This document shows, one piece after another, positions 35,944-46,878 of a stretch of 64,000 bases of DNA. The first letter of the stretch is position 1, and each line of letters begins with the position of its first letter. The notes under the pieces are model-generated. The model did no database searches. It was not told where the DNA came from and was given only the letters and a program-made list of their open reading frames with translations. Location of the stretch: positions 663,305-727,304 of the forward strand of contig JADCRB010000021.1 in NCBI GenBank assembly GCA_021464245.1, given 5' to 3'. A program made the position numbers and the translations under genes. This stretch comes from Carallia brachiata. Lineage: Eukaryota; Streptophyta; Magnoliopsida; Malpighiales; Rhizophoraceae.

Positions 35944-36467
35944 CTAATTGAAACTTGTTTAAATCCCAACATTATGTTATATTGAATATTACCAAGCATA
36001 AATAAAATGAGTTTCGGTTAGTATCATTAATCTCCATAAAGATGGTAAGATAAATGTTGGGTTCTTTTGTAGGAGACCTCCCAAAACTGATTCTGCTATA
36101 CCACGCTGATGAGGGTTGGCTTTTGTTCAAAATTATTTGCATTAATTGTGGAACGTGTGATTTCAGTATTGTCATTCACCACCCACTTGAAGTCTTAAAT
36201 TGCTCTCTGTTGGTTAATTTGATCAGCCATCATACTAGCTTCCTCTTGCTTTGACCTCCTAATCTCTTAAACCATTCTTTCAATTTATGGGTTGAAAAGA
36301 ATTAAATCAAGTATTCTAGTACTTCAGATACACTGTCAAAACCACACAAACAAAGAGAAAATTTGATAAGAGCAGAGAAACAAAAATTAAATAAGTGAAA
36401 AGAAAAACTCAAATTAAAATTAAAATTATCTGATAATAATATTAGTAAAAATTAAAATTCAAATGTT
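35944..36467. other. No gene recognised
   Basis: Short ORFs on both strands overlap each other here (35972-36254) with no family match. The interval lies just inside the body side of the minus-strand retroelement relic that follows. Confidence 0.4.
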
Positions 36468-36484
36468 CCACAACAATGGCGCCA
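36468..36484 (-). other. Primer-binding-site-like motif (minus strand)
   Basis: On the minus strand it reads TGGCGCCATTGTTGTGG. It resembles the TGGCGCCGTTGCCGGGG type used by many plant Ty3/gypsy elements, with several mismatches. Confidence 0.5.
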
Positions 36485-37860
36485 AAAACTTGCACAAAAA
36501 TCTGACCGCAAGTGCATAGAGTCAAATTTTAGAATGTAGTGGTAAAAAGGTTATCATTTTCATAAGGAACAATAAATCTTAACTTTCACTTGAATTAATA
36601 ATCCTAATTTTATTTAGTAATCAAAATGAGAGAATAATGACAAGTAAAATATAACTCAAAATTTAAAGATAAAATATTTGAAAAAAGAATTCAATAAAAT
36701 AAAATTTTAGAGATTCAACTTCATTTATGCCTAAAGTATGAGTTCCTTTACATGTTAATGATTGATTAGTCTTTAAGATTATAAATCGAGAATCTTAATT
36801 CATTCAATTTCTCTCTCGAATACCTAATCAAATATATATCCTTACAAAGATCCAATGTCAATATTTCTATAAAACCAGAAAATTGAAGGCTCATTAGATA
36901 CTATGATTCTTTTTAATAATCTCACAAAACCTAAATACTCTCTTGAGTTATCTAGAATTTCATGTTATAATATTTATATCTTATTCAGAATTACCTCTCT
37001 TAGATGTCAAATCCCAAATTTATGATCATTCAATTGATGGTCAATAAATTGAAAGTGTTAAGTATAGACAATACAAATAAATTGAAAAGACCATCAAATT
37101 ATTAACTTGTAAAACTAAACCATAGGAACCAACATAAGATTCATGTCCTCTCCAAAAGGAAGAATTAATTCAACATAAACATAATAAAAACATCATAGAA
37201 TATTGTAGATAAAGAGTTCATGTTAAAAATAAGAAAAAGGGAAACAAATAAATGATTAACATAAGAAAATACCTTGTTTTTTGATTTTTTTTCTAAGAAC
37301 TATCTCTCTCTTAAAAGCAGTCCTGTTCTTGTTCTAAAGCCGTCCAAAAGGCGTTCCAAACTTTCCCTCTTCTTTCCTCACGCTCTCCCCTCTATATCTC
37401 TTCTAAAATAGGGTTTTTACAGTCCAAAAAACCACACACCACCCTAATTTTCGCATCAGCCAGATAATAAAATACAATTTCCCTAATAGTCAAGGCTGCG
37501 ACTCTAGAAACTTAGCGTCGTGACACTGCAATCGCTACTGATGGCTAAACCACCAGGGGCCGCGACGCTCGAAACCATGGCCGAGGCACTGGCACACCAG
37601 TCTTCCTCTTCTATAGGTGTTTTCTAGCACTACTGTCCTGAACTATATGGCCACAACATTGATTAACTTGTCCTGCAACTCCCAATTTTTCTCATTTTTT
37701 TGTTATCTCTTCTATCCTCACCTAAAACATCATAATGATATAATATTATATCAAAATAACCTAAAAATTCAAAGATTCCACGTTAAACCAAGTATAAAAG
37801 TACGATTATAACTCTATTTTCATAGAGTTATTAATCAACAACAACTAGTATTAATTTAAC
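36468..37860 (-). mobile_element. LTR-retroelement relic (LTR and leader), minus strand
   Basis: Read on the minus strand, the segment ends with CACTTGCGGTCAGATTTTTG and CAAGTTTTTGGCGCCATTG. This is the layout of plant LTR elements in which the LTR or leader runs into a TGGCGCC primer-binding site. The interior on the plus strand includes a pyrimidine-rich block with CTCTATATCTC (37390) and GCGACGCTCG-type sequence (37560), as in non-coding LTR regions. No gag or pol survives next to it. Ends are approximate. Confidence 0.45.
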
Positions 37861-37904
37861 AAAATATTATTATTAAGGTAAAAACTATCATTACCATTAT
37901 TGGT

Positions 37905-38223
37905 TTCAGATAGATATAAGCCCAATAAGGGAGATATTCAGCTCTCCACAACCTTGGTGCTCAAGACAAAGGACACCGTCACGTCAGTAATATACTTCCT
38001 ATAAATACATACTTAATTCACAGCTCACAAAGTATGCATTAATTACTTATTACTTACATCACTCATTATTTTCCGTGAGCCCGCTATTGACTTAAACATC
38101 CGAGTGCTAACGCCGAGCCAACCTCTAATACCTTAACCGCTTTGTCTTGCAAGTTTATGCCCCATTTGCTTGAAGGCCTCAACCTGCTCAGTACAAGCCC
38201 ACGCCTGGGTTTTTGACTGATCA
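37905..38223 (+). mobile_element. 3' part of a Ty3/gypsy-type LTR
   Basis: The segment has a TATA-like CTATAAATACAT (37999), a transcript-start-like region and a CCGAGTGCTAACGCCGAGCC block (about 38101), then ends in TGATCA at 38223. Two bases later comes a TGGCGCC primer-binding site. This order (TATA, R, U5, CA, TT, PBS) is that of a plant LTR. Its left edge is uncertain because no matching second LTR lies in the window. Confidence 0.55.
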
Positions 38224-38225
38224 TT

Positions 38226-38243
38226 TGGCGCCGTTTGTGGGAA
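38226..38243 (+). other. Primer-binding-site-like motif (plus strand)
   Basis: TGGCGCCGTTTGTGGGAA begins two bases after the CA that ends the LTR, which is the expected spacing. It marks the start of the internal region that contains the gag relic. Confidence 0.6.
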
Positions 38244-38279
38244 CTTTTTTCCTATAAAAGTTAAGAATCCTTGTGAGAC

Positions 38280-39350
38280 CTCAAACGATCCGTCATGATG
38301 ATGGGTGACAAAACCCCCCAACTGGAGATGTTTCTGTGTCCTTTGGCCAAAATACCCCTCAATCCACCATTTCGGCAAAACAGTTTCATACCATGTAGGA
38401 GCAAACTCACTTTTTCATCGTCTCCCTAGCGGCGTGGGAAAAAGAGTTCCCGTGAGCCTGCAAAACAACCTTCCAGACTTGCCACCCTCTGTCTGTAGAG
38501 AAACACTAGACCAAACTTGTACCAAAATCCCTGATACAAGCAATCCAAACTTGACCAACCCCAATATAGGAGAAAACAACACACCACGCCCCCACCAAAA
38601 AGGCAAAGGCACTTTCCCAGAAATGCAGCGTCATAGATGCCTCTCATTCTTGCCACCGCGCGACACGGAGGAGATCACTCCTATGGTACATCCCATCATG
38701 ATGAAATTCGCAGCCCCTCTCTTCTCATGATCAATTTGCTGTGAAGGTCATAGAAGTAGCCTCACTGGACAACCACCTAAAGAACCAAATTAAATAGCTC
38801 ATGCTCAAAGTCGTTGCCTTGGAGAAAAGCTCCCCTTACAGCCCAGCCCCTTTCGCAGGATCACAATTGGCACTAGAGATTGAAGCATTCCCAATGCAAA
38901 CCAAGCTTAATATGCCAATTCGACAACGGACCTAGACAACCATTGGAGCCGCTTCGGTACATTAATGTATCTCTAGGGAGCCTCCAAGGCAACCATGTGT
39001 AAGGTCTTCTCCACTACGCTTAAGGGGTCAACCCAGCAATGGTACTCAGAGCTCTCTCCATACTCGGTTATAGGGCTGGAATATGTAGTCTGCCTATTCT
39101 TGGCACAATTCGTCACAAGCCATCGGTAGAAGAAAGCGGCCGCGACGCTAATGGCAGTCAAGCAAGCCCCAAGGGAAACCTTGAGAGATTATGCCATGTG
39201 TTTCAATTGGGAGATACTGGAGGTGTAGAATTTGAACCTAGATTTTACCCTCAAGGCTTTCTGTGCCAAACATGAGCCATCAAAGTTCATTTTTGCCTTG
39301 GACAAACAGCCCCCTACCAATTTCTTGGAAGCAATGGCCAGTGCAGAGAA
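38280..39350 (+). pseudogene. Decayed Ty3/gypsy gag region
   Basis: From about 38985 one plus-strand frame reads MCKVFSTTLKGSTQQWYSEL, then LFLAQFV, ETLRDYAMCFN and a final AMASAEK. These are the ordered landmarks of the plant retrotransposon gag domain. The frame is broken by TAG codons near 39127 and 39226 and a TAA at 39352. Protease, reverse transcriptase and integrase are absent. The upstream part (38280-38760) has open frames without clear motifs and was probably the N-terminal gag. Confidence 0.7.
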
Positions 39351-40014
39351 GTAAATACTAGCGAAAGATACAAGCCGAGCGCCAGACGAGGCCGAAAAGA
39401 GACCCCAAAAGAATGCTTTAGAGTTTCTTGGTGCCCCCCTGTTGCGGATTGGATTGCTCTCAATACAGATGGCGCGGTGAGGGGCCATCAATCTTTGGCT
39501 AGTGCGGGAGGTGTTCTGCGGGATTTGAATGGTGTATGGTTGGGTGGTTTTGCCCATAACATTGGTATATGTTCGGTGCTCTCGGCAGAATTGTGGGGAA
39601 TTCTTGATGGTCTAGAAATGGCATGGAATTGTGGCTTCCGGAAAATTCATTTACAGGTGGATTCCATGGTGGCTTTGCAATGTATTCAGCGAGGGGTGAC
39701 TTCATCGCACCCGCAAGCCAATTTGATTCAGAATTGTAGAGATATTATAGCTCGTGACTGGTCTTTGAAACTTCATCATATACATCGGGAGGGCAACATG
39801 GCACCAGATTGGATGGCTGGCCATGCTTCTTCGTTATCGTGGGGGTTCCACATTTTCCATGAGCCGCCAGCTCCAGTTAATATTTTCTTACGGCAAGATG
39901 TGATTGGCGTGCAGTGGCCACGCCATGGTGTATTTTAGTTTAACCTTTTGATTATATTGGGTTCTTCAACCTTCATTTTTAACAAAAAATAAATAAATAA
40001 AATAAAATAAAACA
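39351..40014 (+). mobile_element. 5'-truncated LINE with intact RNase H domain
   Basis: One frame is open from about 39351 to the stop after 39938. It encodes a reverse-transcriptase-associated RNase H domain (RVT_3 type, as in plant L1-like elements). All four catalytic acids are in frame: Asp in NTDGAV (39468), Glu in SAELWG (39588), Asp in QVDSM (39660) and Asp in APDWMA (39807). The C-terminal PRHGVF resembles plant LINE ends. A short 3' UTR leads to an A-rich (TAAA)-type tail at about 39984-40014. The upstream endonuclease and reverse transcriptase are missing. It sits on the end of the gag relic, so it probably inserted into that older element. Confidence 0.75.
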
Positions 40015-40071
40015 CTGTCATTAACCAAAAAAAAAAAATTAAATTAAATTAAAATAAAACACTGTCAAACT

Positions 40072-40560
40072 GAGACTAAAATATCTCATAGCCATCCGTC
40101 TTTTCCATTTTTCTCACGATAATCTGTGATATGTTTAGTTATATTAGGGCGGCAAGTTACCGTCCCCTTAACCGGCCATTTGCAACAACAATATACGAAG
40201 AAATTGCCCATCACAAATTACCGTCAATGTCCAGGAGTTGATTGCTCAATGTGGGGGAATTTAATGAGTTGAAAGATAATCTGAAGCGCTCAATGAACCA
40301 AAATCTGCATATTAATAGCAATCAGTCCCTAGCTACACAGGCAAGTCGAACCAGAGTTTGATTGCTCGAAGTGGAGGAATTTAACAAGTTGAAAGAATCT
40401 GAAGCACTCAAAGATAAAAAATCTGCATGTTACTAGCAACTGGTCCCTAGCAACACAGGCATTTCGACCACATTATGGGTTTGAGATCCTGTTAAGGCAA
40501 TGATGAAAAAAATTAACCCCCCGAAGGGAGGAGAGAGAGAGAGAGATGATAAACCTTTAA
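40072..40560. repeat. Duplicated CLT 3' spacer (left of copy C), with internal tandem repeat
   Basis: The part at 40072-40147 matches 46783-46870 next to the UPL gene (GAGACTAAA, ATAGCCATC, CTTTTCCA, CTGTGATATG). The rest matches 18336-18870. Within it, a unit of about 120 bp is repeated in tandem (40231-40350 and 40351-40470: GATTGCTCAATG / GATTGCTCGAAG, GTCCCTAGC, CACAGGCA). Confidence 0.8.
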
Positions 40561-40577
40561 GTTCATTATATGTGAAC

Positions 40578-40812
40578 CTATTGTGAAGCCTGCTTGGCAG
40601 GCTGAGCAATGTTGTATAGTACCAGACCCAACACAAGAATCCCACTGCCCAACAGGAATAGGGGGCTCAGATTTGACCCCTCGGGAAGGTATGGTAAAGG
40701 CAGGGATAGCACATAAATTGATATCGGCACTGCAATACAAATCACAATGCACATTATCAATGAAGTTGTTTCAGAACTCATATATTTATGCATATGTGAA
40801 GAAAGCACAGAT

Positions 40813-40845
<33 letters not shown>

Positions 40846-43800
40846 CACCTGACAACATCACAGCAAGAGAGGAAACAACTGCAGAAGAAATTTTCAGTAA
40901 ATGGAGCATCGATATATTGAAAGCCATATTTGTTGCTACATAAAGTAAAGGAAGCAATGGGGCCCCTTCGCAACCTGCAGAGAATTGACATGCCAAGCGA
41001 TCAAAATAACTACTTTTAATACGGATAAACTCCACCAGAAGCACATCAAAAACATGTCAAATATGGCGTCCAATTCTTGGATCTCTGTGCAAAGAACATG
41101 TGCATGTTTCTCTATATTTATATTTTCTTCAGGCCTGTGATCAAAAACAATATTTTCTTCAGGCAAATGCTGTTGCTTGGATTCTTATGGGTTACAGCCT
41201 CTTTAAGGAATCCAGAAAACAACAGAAGATAGTCACAAGCAAAAAATCTGGCAACATATCAACCAGAAAGATAGAGCTTGCCTTGCACGTTGGCTCCAAC
41301 ATTTAGAAAGCAGCCAGCACCATTTAGCAGATATGAAGGAAGTTCAGTAAATGGTATGCCTTTCAAGTTCGACAGAAAAGGTAGAAAGAGAAGCACAAAA
41401 AGCGCCTACATAGAACAATTGGAAAATATTAAGCAATGAACAAACATCTACCATTAAAACAGGTATTCAGCTCATCAGCTAAATCACAATCAAGTAAATT
41501 GTCCAAATAACCAATTTTCAACAACCTGTGCCATGCAAATGTCTTGTAAGCTAGGCTAGTTCATGAAGGTCAGAATTTTAGTGAAGATATTAAACAAGTT
41601 CGACAAATGATGATCAAAATAGAGTAATTAGTGGCTGGCATTATTGGGCATTGGACTGATGCATCCACATAGACCAACATAAAGGCACACATTGTCCTGG
41701 CGCCAGTCTCCTCTTTGCTCCCTTTTTCTCTCTCCTCTTAAGTCAGAAATTTGGTTGATCTCCTTTCTTTACCTAATTCTGTCCCTTTTGCTTCCCTTTG
41801 ATTATTCATCCGTTTCCTTTGATGTATTTATCAGGTTTGATTACCTCAGTTCCTCAAGTTACAAAGTATATGTCAATCCTAAAAACAAGATGCGGAATTA
41901 TTCTAAGCGATTAGCCGACCCAAGGCACCCAAGTTCAACAATTGAAAAGGCATGGACACATTTTCCAGGTACATAAAACTAAACACCACTCAGTCCCAGT
42001 ATTTTCACCCAATATTTTCCTTGGGAATGAATAGCGAGACAGATGAATTCCCCAAGTTAGGAGAATTCCCACCATCTTCCTCAATACTTTTCCACTCGTG
42101 AATGAGATTTCTTTTCTGTTTTATCTTTGTTTTCTTTGTTTTGGTTTCAGATTAAGCCTTTTTTCAACTAAACCCAGAGAAAAAGGCAACACAAGACAAC
42201 GATAAATAGCAAATGCGTGTGAGGTCTTAATATTTGCTAAACCAAATCCATTGCCTTATCATTAGCTCAGACCAAAATAATTTGCAGTTATTGTTGGGGG
42301 TCCACTTGATTGGTGGTTTAACCTGGACCATACCACAAAGGTATACAACTACTACTGCAAATATAAAAGAGTTGACTGGGTGGTAGAAATAGAAAAGGGC
42401 TCCTAGCCTTCCCCCCGGGTTAGACACTGCATTCTATTTATAAGGTTAAGCCACCAGGGTTTTAGTTCACCTACACACCCATTTGTCAAATGTGAGACTT
42501 AAGCAATTAGCCAAACCATCAATAAACTCTTAGATCAAGCAATTTAACAATTACCTGAAATCCAGATCCAAAAGAATTGACAACAAATATGTCAAGAGAC
42601 CTCCCCTGCATGAAAACAGGCTAACTGAGAACTTCCAGCAAAACAATAATCAATAGGATAACAAGTTTCAAGGGACAATATGGCATACATTTAGGAGCTT
42701 TGCAGCATTTACGAATATCAATTCCTGTTAACAAACAGAAAATTGAGATTATTAAGACTGCCTATATAACATACTTCAAATCAATAGCTTCTTTTTATGG
42801 CCTTAACCTGACCTTTATTATAGATGCACCAGCTTGAAAAGCACTTGACACAATCATCACCACAGGCCATCTTAACTCAATTCCTGACAGCATCTGATTA
42901 GCATTAGATCCACTGCAGTATACATAACAAGCATATCACTTTCACAATCCTCCACTGCAAGCAGTAAGAATACATGTGTAAGGAGCATAATCAAGTCCAG
43001 AAGAGTGATAAACAATTAATCTTGCAATGTCAGCTTTCTAATACTAGGACAGGCCAATATGGTATTACACACACAAAATCTATGATCTTAATTGCCTTTT
43101 TCTCTTTTCTGGGAGAATGTAAGTTCAAAAAAGACTTGCACAAGAGAGGACAATACACCAACATATGGTAAAGAGCAAAAGGAACCATCAAGAGTTACAA
43201 TGTAATTATTTTTTTGACTCCCACAGAAGAGATATCAATGCCAGCCACAACAACGTCTTCTATCAGGGAAAGAAAGACACAAAATTCAAATTCAAAATGG
43301 CTTTCGTCATTGTCTTGGTTGCGAAAACACTAATTGATTCTAACGTGCTTCTAACTAATTGTGAAATTTGCCTACTCCCATCCACCTTTTGAAACACAGA
43401 ACTGATGGAATCAGAAAGCAGAATACTAGCAGCTTCCCTAATAAAGATCCTATAAATAACAGAGAGTGGTCAACTGAAGCCTCGAGATCCACAGGTAAGA
43501 TTTAATGATGCAGAAAGAATGAGAAGTTGAGAACAATTGAGTGAGAGTTTTAGGAGAAATATTAGCTTTCACCCAATTTTTGCACCAATCACATTCACAC
43601 CAACAACTAGTCTAAAGGTTTCAACAAAATATTTAGGTTCTAGTAATTGCTCGCAGTGCCTTCCACATACATGTGATTAAAAGGACTTGAACAAAATTGT
43701 AGACACAAAGAATGCATACAAAGAAAAAGAAAAAAAAATGAACTCACATAAAGTTGAAAATAAAACCAAAACAAGTATTTATCTTAAGAATGTAAGAGTT

Positions 43801-45573
43801 ATTTGACATACCCAGAAACAGCCACTACTACACCAACAGCTACAAGTAAGCAGCCGGTTATTTGATTGAATGAGTAGGTTCGTCCCAGTAGAAGAGTAGA
43901 AAACATCAGCTGCCACACCAAAAATGTCTGGAAGGAAAATGAATTACTAACGAACTACAGAAAGCAACTTCAAAGGTATGAAACTAGGAATTGTGCATTT
44001 CATAAGCACTAAAACATCTGTAAACGCAGAAGTTTGTGTGTTTCCAGTTGCAGGTGAATTCACAGCCTCACAATATATAAGCATATGCAACTGGTTAGAA
44101 ATTATTGAATGTACTTTCCATCAACTATCAAGCTCCACAAAGATCACACTTGGTTGGCACTTAGTAGAGAATAAGTTAACTGGCTGTGTTTAACAAAAGC
44201 GCTTCCAAGGAGATCCGAATCCAAATTGCTGGCTTATCCCTTTCCTTTCCTAAAACCACATTGACTATTCCAAAATTACTCCTCTCCCAGAAGGAAAAAA
44301 AAAAAAAAAACCATAGAGCTTAGAATGTTAAGAAGTAACGCGGTGTTGGATAGGTGCAAAAGATTATAAAAAAATGTGGCATTCGGGTTTATAAACCGAA
44401 AAAACACACACTCACACTAGATTTATGAAAAAACAAGAGGAACAGAAAGTACCTGACTCAGTATAGGAATTGAAGGTCCGGGAAGCATAGCTGTAAAAGG
44501 AGGAAAAAATGAAATAAAAAAATAATAATAATAAAACGCAAATGTAGACACCACCTATGAACACAAAGGATGAAATTATTGTGCAAGCCTGCACAGGTTA
44601 ATACATTGGAAACTATGATGGAGGGTCACTCTAATATCACCATATTACCGTAATCATCCGACAGATGAAAATGCATCCGCGTGTTACACACCATCACAAA
44701 TCTAACAGTTCACAAACACAAGGAACAAAGTTTTTTTTCTTTTTTTTGGTGGAAGGTAAAACGCACGAGGAAGCCATCACAACACCAACAAAAACAATTC
44801 ACCCAGTTCATCTGCTGTTCTCAAATGCAAAAAATAACAACAACAACAACAATAATAATAATAAATAAAATAATAGTAGCACAGAAAATAATACCAGCAG
44901 CAGCCATTCCAGTGGCGACTCCAAGTGCTTCAAGAGCACCGATAGCCACAAACCGCGATTTAGGAGGAAGGGCCAACATATCATTGGTCACAATTCCTGC
45001 ACGGTACCTCGCATACAATATCGAAAAATAATCACCACGTACCTGCATTTCAAATTACCATTTCAATCACAGCCAACCAAAATTAAGCAACCCAAAAAAT
45101 AGTTTTTTTTTTTTGTTTTTTGAAAAAAAAATCATAATTTCTCGAAAATAAAATTCCAAGAAATCGAAATGGTACCCGAACGTGGTGAATTGGGCTAAGA
45201 AGAACGGGTAGTCTTTCATGGGGACGAGAGCAAGCTTGTAGAGCACGCGATTGGCGACGGCCAATGCGACGGTGATTGCGGAGCTGACGAGGATCACTTT
45301 GGTGTTATCAGAAGAAGACGTGACGGTAGTTTCCGAGCTGTCGCCGGCGGCGCGAACGGTGAAATTCGGGGGTTTTGGCGGGTGGCCTTGTCGGATGTGC
45401 GTGCTAAGGCGGGGGAGTTTGGGGTGCTTGCTACGGAACGGTGACTTTGAAGGGAATCGGAGAGGGAGGGTAGGGCTCCGAGCCGAGGCCATTGCTCCAT
45501 TAAAGTTGTAGCCATGGAGGATAGGGAAACGAGAGAGCCCGGAGATGAACGACGTCGTTTGATAGAATCCCAT
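40578..45573 (-). CDS. CLT (CRT-like) plastid thiol transporter, copy C, with one-base frameshift in exon 2
   Basis: The ten exons are 45176-45573, 44895-45042, 44453-44490, 43812-43927, 42813-42912, 42689-42724, 42555-42605, 41282-41405, 40849-40974 and 40578-40729. They total 1289 nt, one short of a whole frame of 430 codons. The missing base is in exon 2 near 45031, where GATTTA of copy A reads GATTA followed by a T-run. As written, translation would stop soon after. Every splice site, the ATG and the stop are intact. Conserved motifs are the best of the three copies: VANRVLYKLALVPMKDYPFF, RYRAGIVTNDMLALP, GALEALGVATGMAAA, IPILSQTFLVWQ, LLLGRTYSFNQ and LKISSAVVSSLAV. The likely role is export of glutathione and gamma-glutamylcysteine from plastids. 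I treat it as the probable functional copy carrying an assembly error, but a recent real mutation is possible. Confidence 0.7.
40819..40845. repeat. GA microsatellite in intron 9 of CLT copy C
   Basis: About 27 bases of GA, the longest of three tracts at the same intron position in the CLT copies. Confidence 0.9.
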
Positions 45574-46782
45574 GATTTCTGGAAAAGAGGTGAAAGATTG
45601 GTCGGAGGAGCCAGCCCGCAAAGAGGGAACGCGAACTAATACTGTGTCGGTGCACCCGAACAAGCGGGCGGCGATATGCTAACACGGCGTTTTATTCTAA
45701 TTTTTGAGGGGGGTGTTCTGGATACTTTATTTTTTCCGCTCCCTTGGTGTAAAAATTATCTTCTTAAGAAAGGTACGTTTACATTTGGTTTCTTAGGGAA
45801 GCTGACGGGGATAGTGCTGAAAATCAAAAATTTATTAAGGGAAAAATTTTTTGGTTGTTTTGTAAGTAGTTATTTTTTTTCGGTGTCAAAGTAAAATATA
45901 AGAAGTAAAATATACGACACAATAAAAGAATTATAAAAAAATTATATGACATATCAAATAAAATATGACACGTATAAAAAGTAATAAAAAAAATTTGTTA
46001 ATGATTAATTACACATGTCGTTAAATTTCCTTCAATTTGTCGTGTAATTTTCTTCTGCTGTGTCACATATTTTACCGATCGTGTTGTATATTACAGCCAG
46101 AAACAACCATCATTAAGGCAGCTATGAAATGACGCTCATTTATTAATTAGAATTAGAAGTTTTGACTGTTGAATTCTTTATTAAATCTCTATAACACCTT
46201 TCAGCAGAAATTAGAATTGAAAATTTCTACCTTCCCTAGATTTTCTTAAAAATTAAGTTTCAAATTTTAATTAAACCATAAAAATACCTTTAATTTGATT
46301 GTTATATCAGCAGGTTACTGTTGAGCTAAAGGTCCCGGTGTCGGCCCTTATTTTTTTCTTTTCCTGGGAAAATGGACGTATTACTAAGGTGTGCTACTTC
46401 GAAGAATTCATAGTTGGGCAATGCCGAAAGCTGCATATCCAAATTAAAATTACAGAGAATAATTTTCCACAAGTTGTTAACAACGAATTTGAGGCTAGCC
46501 ACGCCTGCCTCATTTCATGCCACCAAATACACAAGATTTAAGGCAAGAGACCATTGCTTGCGGAACCGTAAGCCTCTTTCTTTTTTTTTTTTCCCTTCCC
46601 CTTAGCAACAAGCAACTCTCAGCCCATCATAGTCCAACGATACAAAAACAAAAATTAGATTCTGCGGAGAATCAGCGAGGAAAGGAGATGGGAACAAGGT
46701 AAAAAGCACAGATTGGCAAATTAAAAAACCGCCGATGGCATTTCCATAGCCAATAAAGGACTGTACAGTATATAAACATTTT
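45574..46782. other. Spacer between CLT copy C and the UPL gene
   Basis: This includes the upstream region of copy C, which does not resemble that of A and B beyond about 45600. The rest is AT-rich DNA with short unsupported ORFs. No gene. Confidence 0.5.
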
Positions 46783-46870
46783 AGAGACTAAAAATATCCC
46801 ATAGCCATCTCTCTTTTCCAATTCTTTCTTCTTTCTGCTGATAGCCTGTGATATGTGTACTTATATTATC
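46783..46870. repeat. Relic of the CLT spacer next to UPL
   Basis: This is a diverged match to 40072-40147. It ends nine bases before the UPL stop codon region, so it lies in or near the UPL 3' UTR. Confidence 0.6.
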
Positions 46871-46878
46871 TACAATGA

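Noticed and set aside
45251..45511. 86-codon plus-strand ORF
   Set aside because: It is antisense to exon 1 of CLT copy C, which encodes the plastid presequence and first membrane segment.
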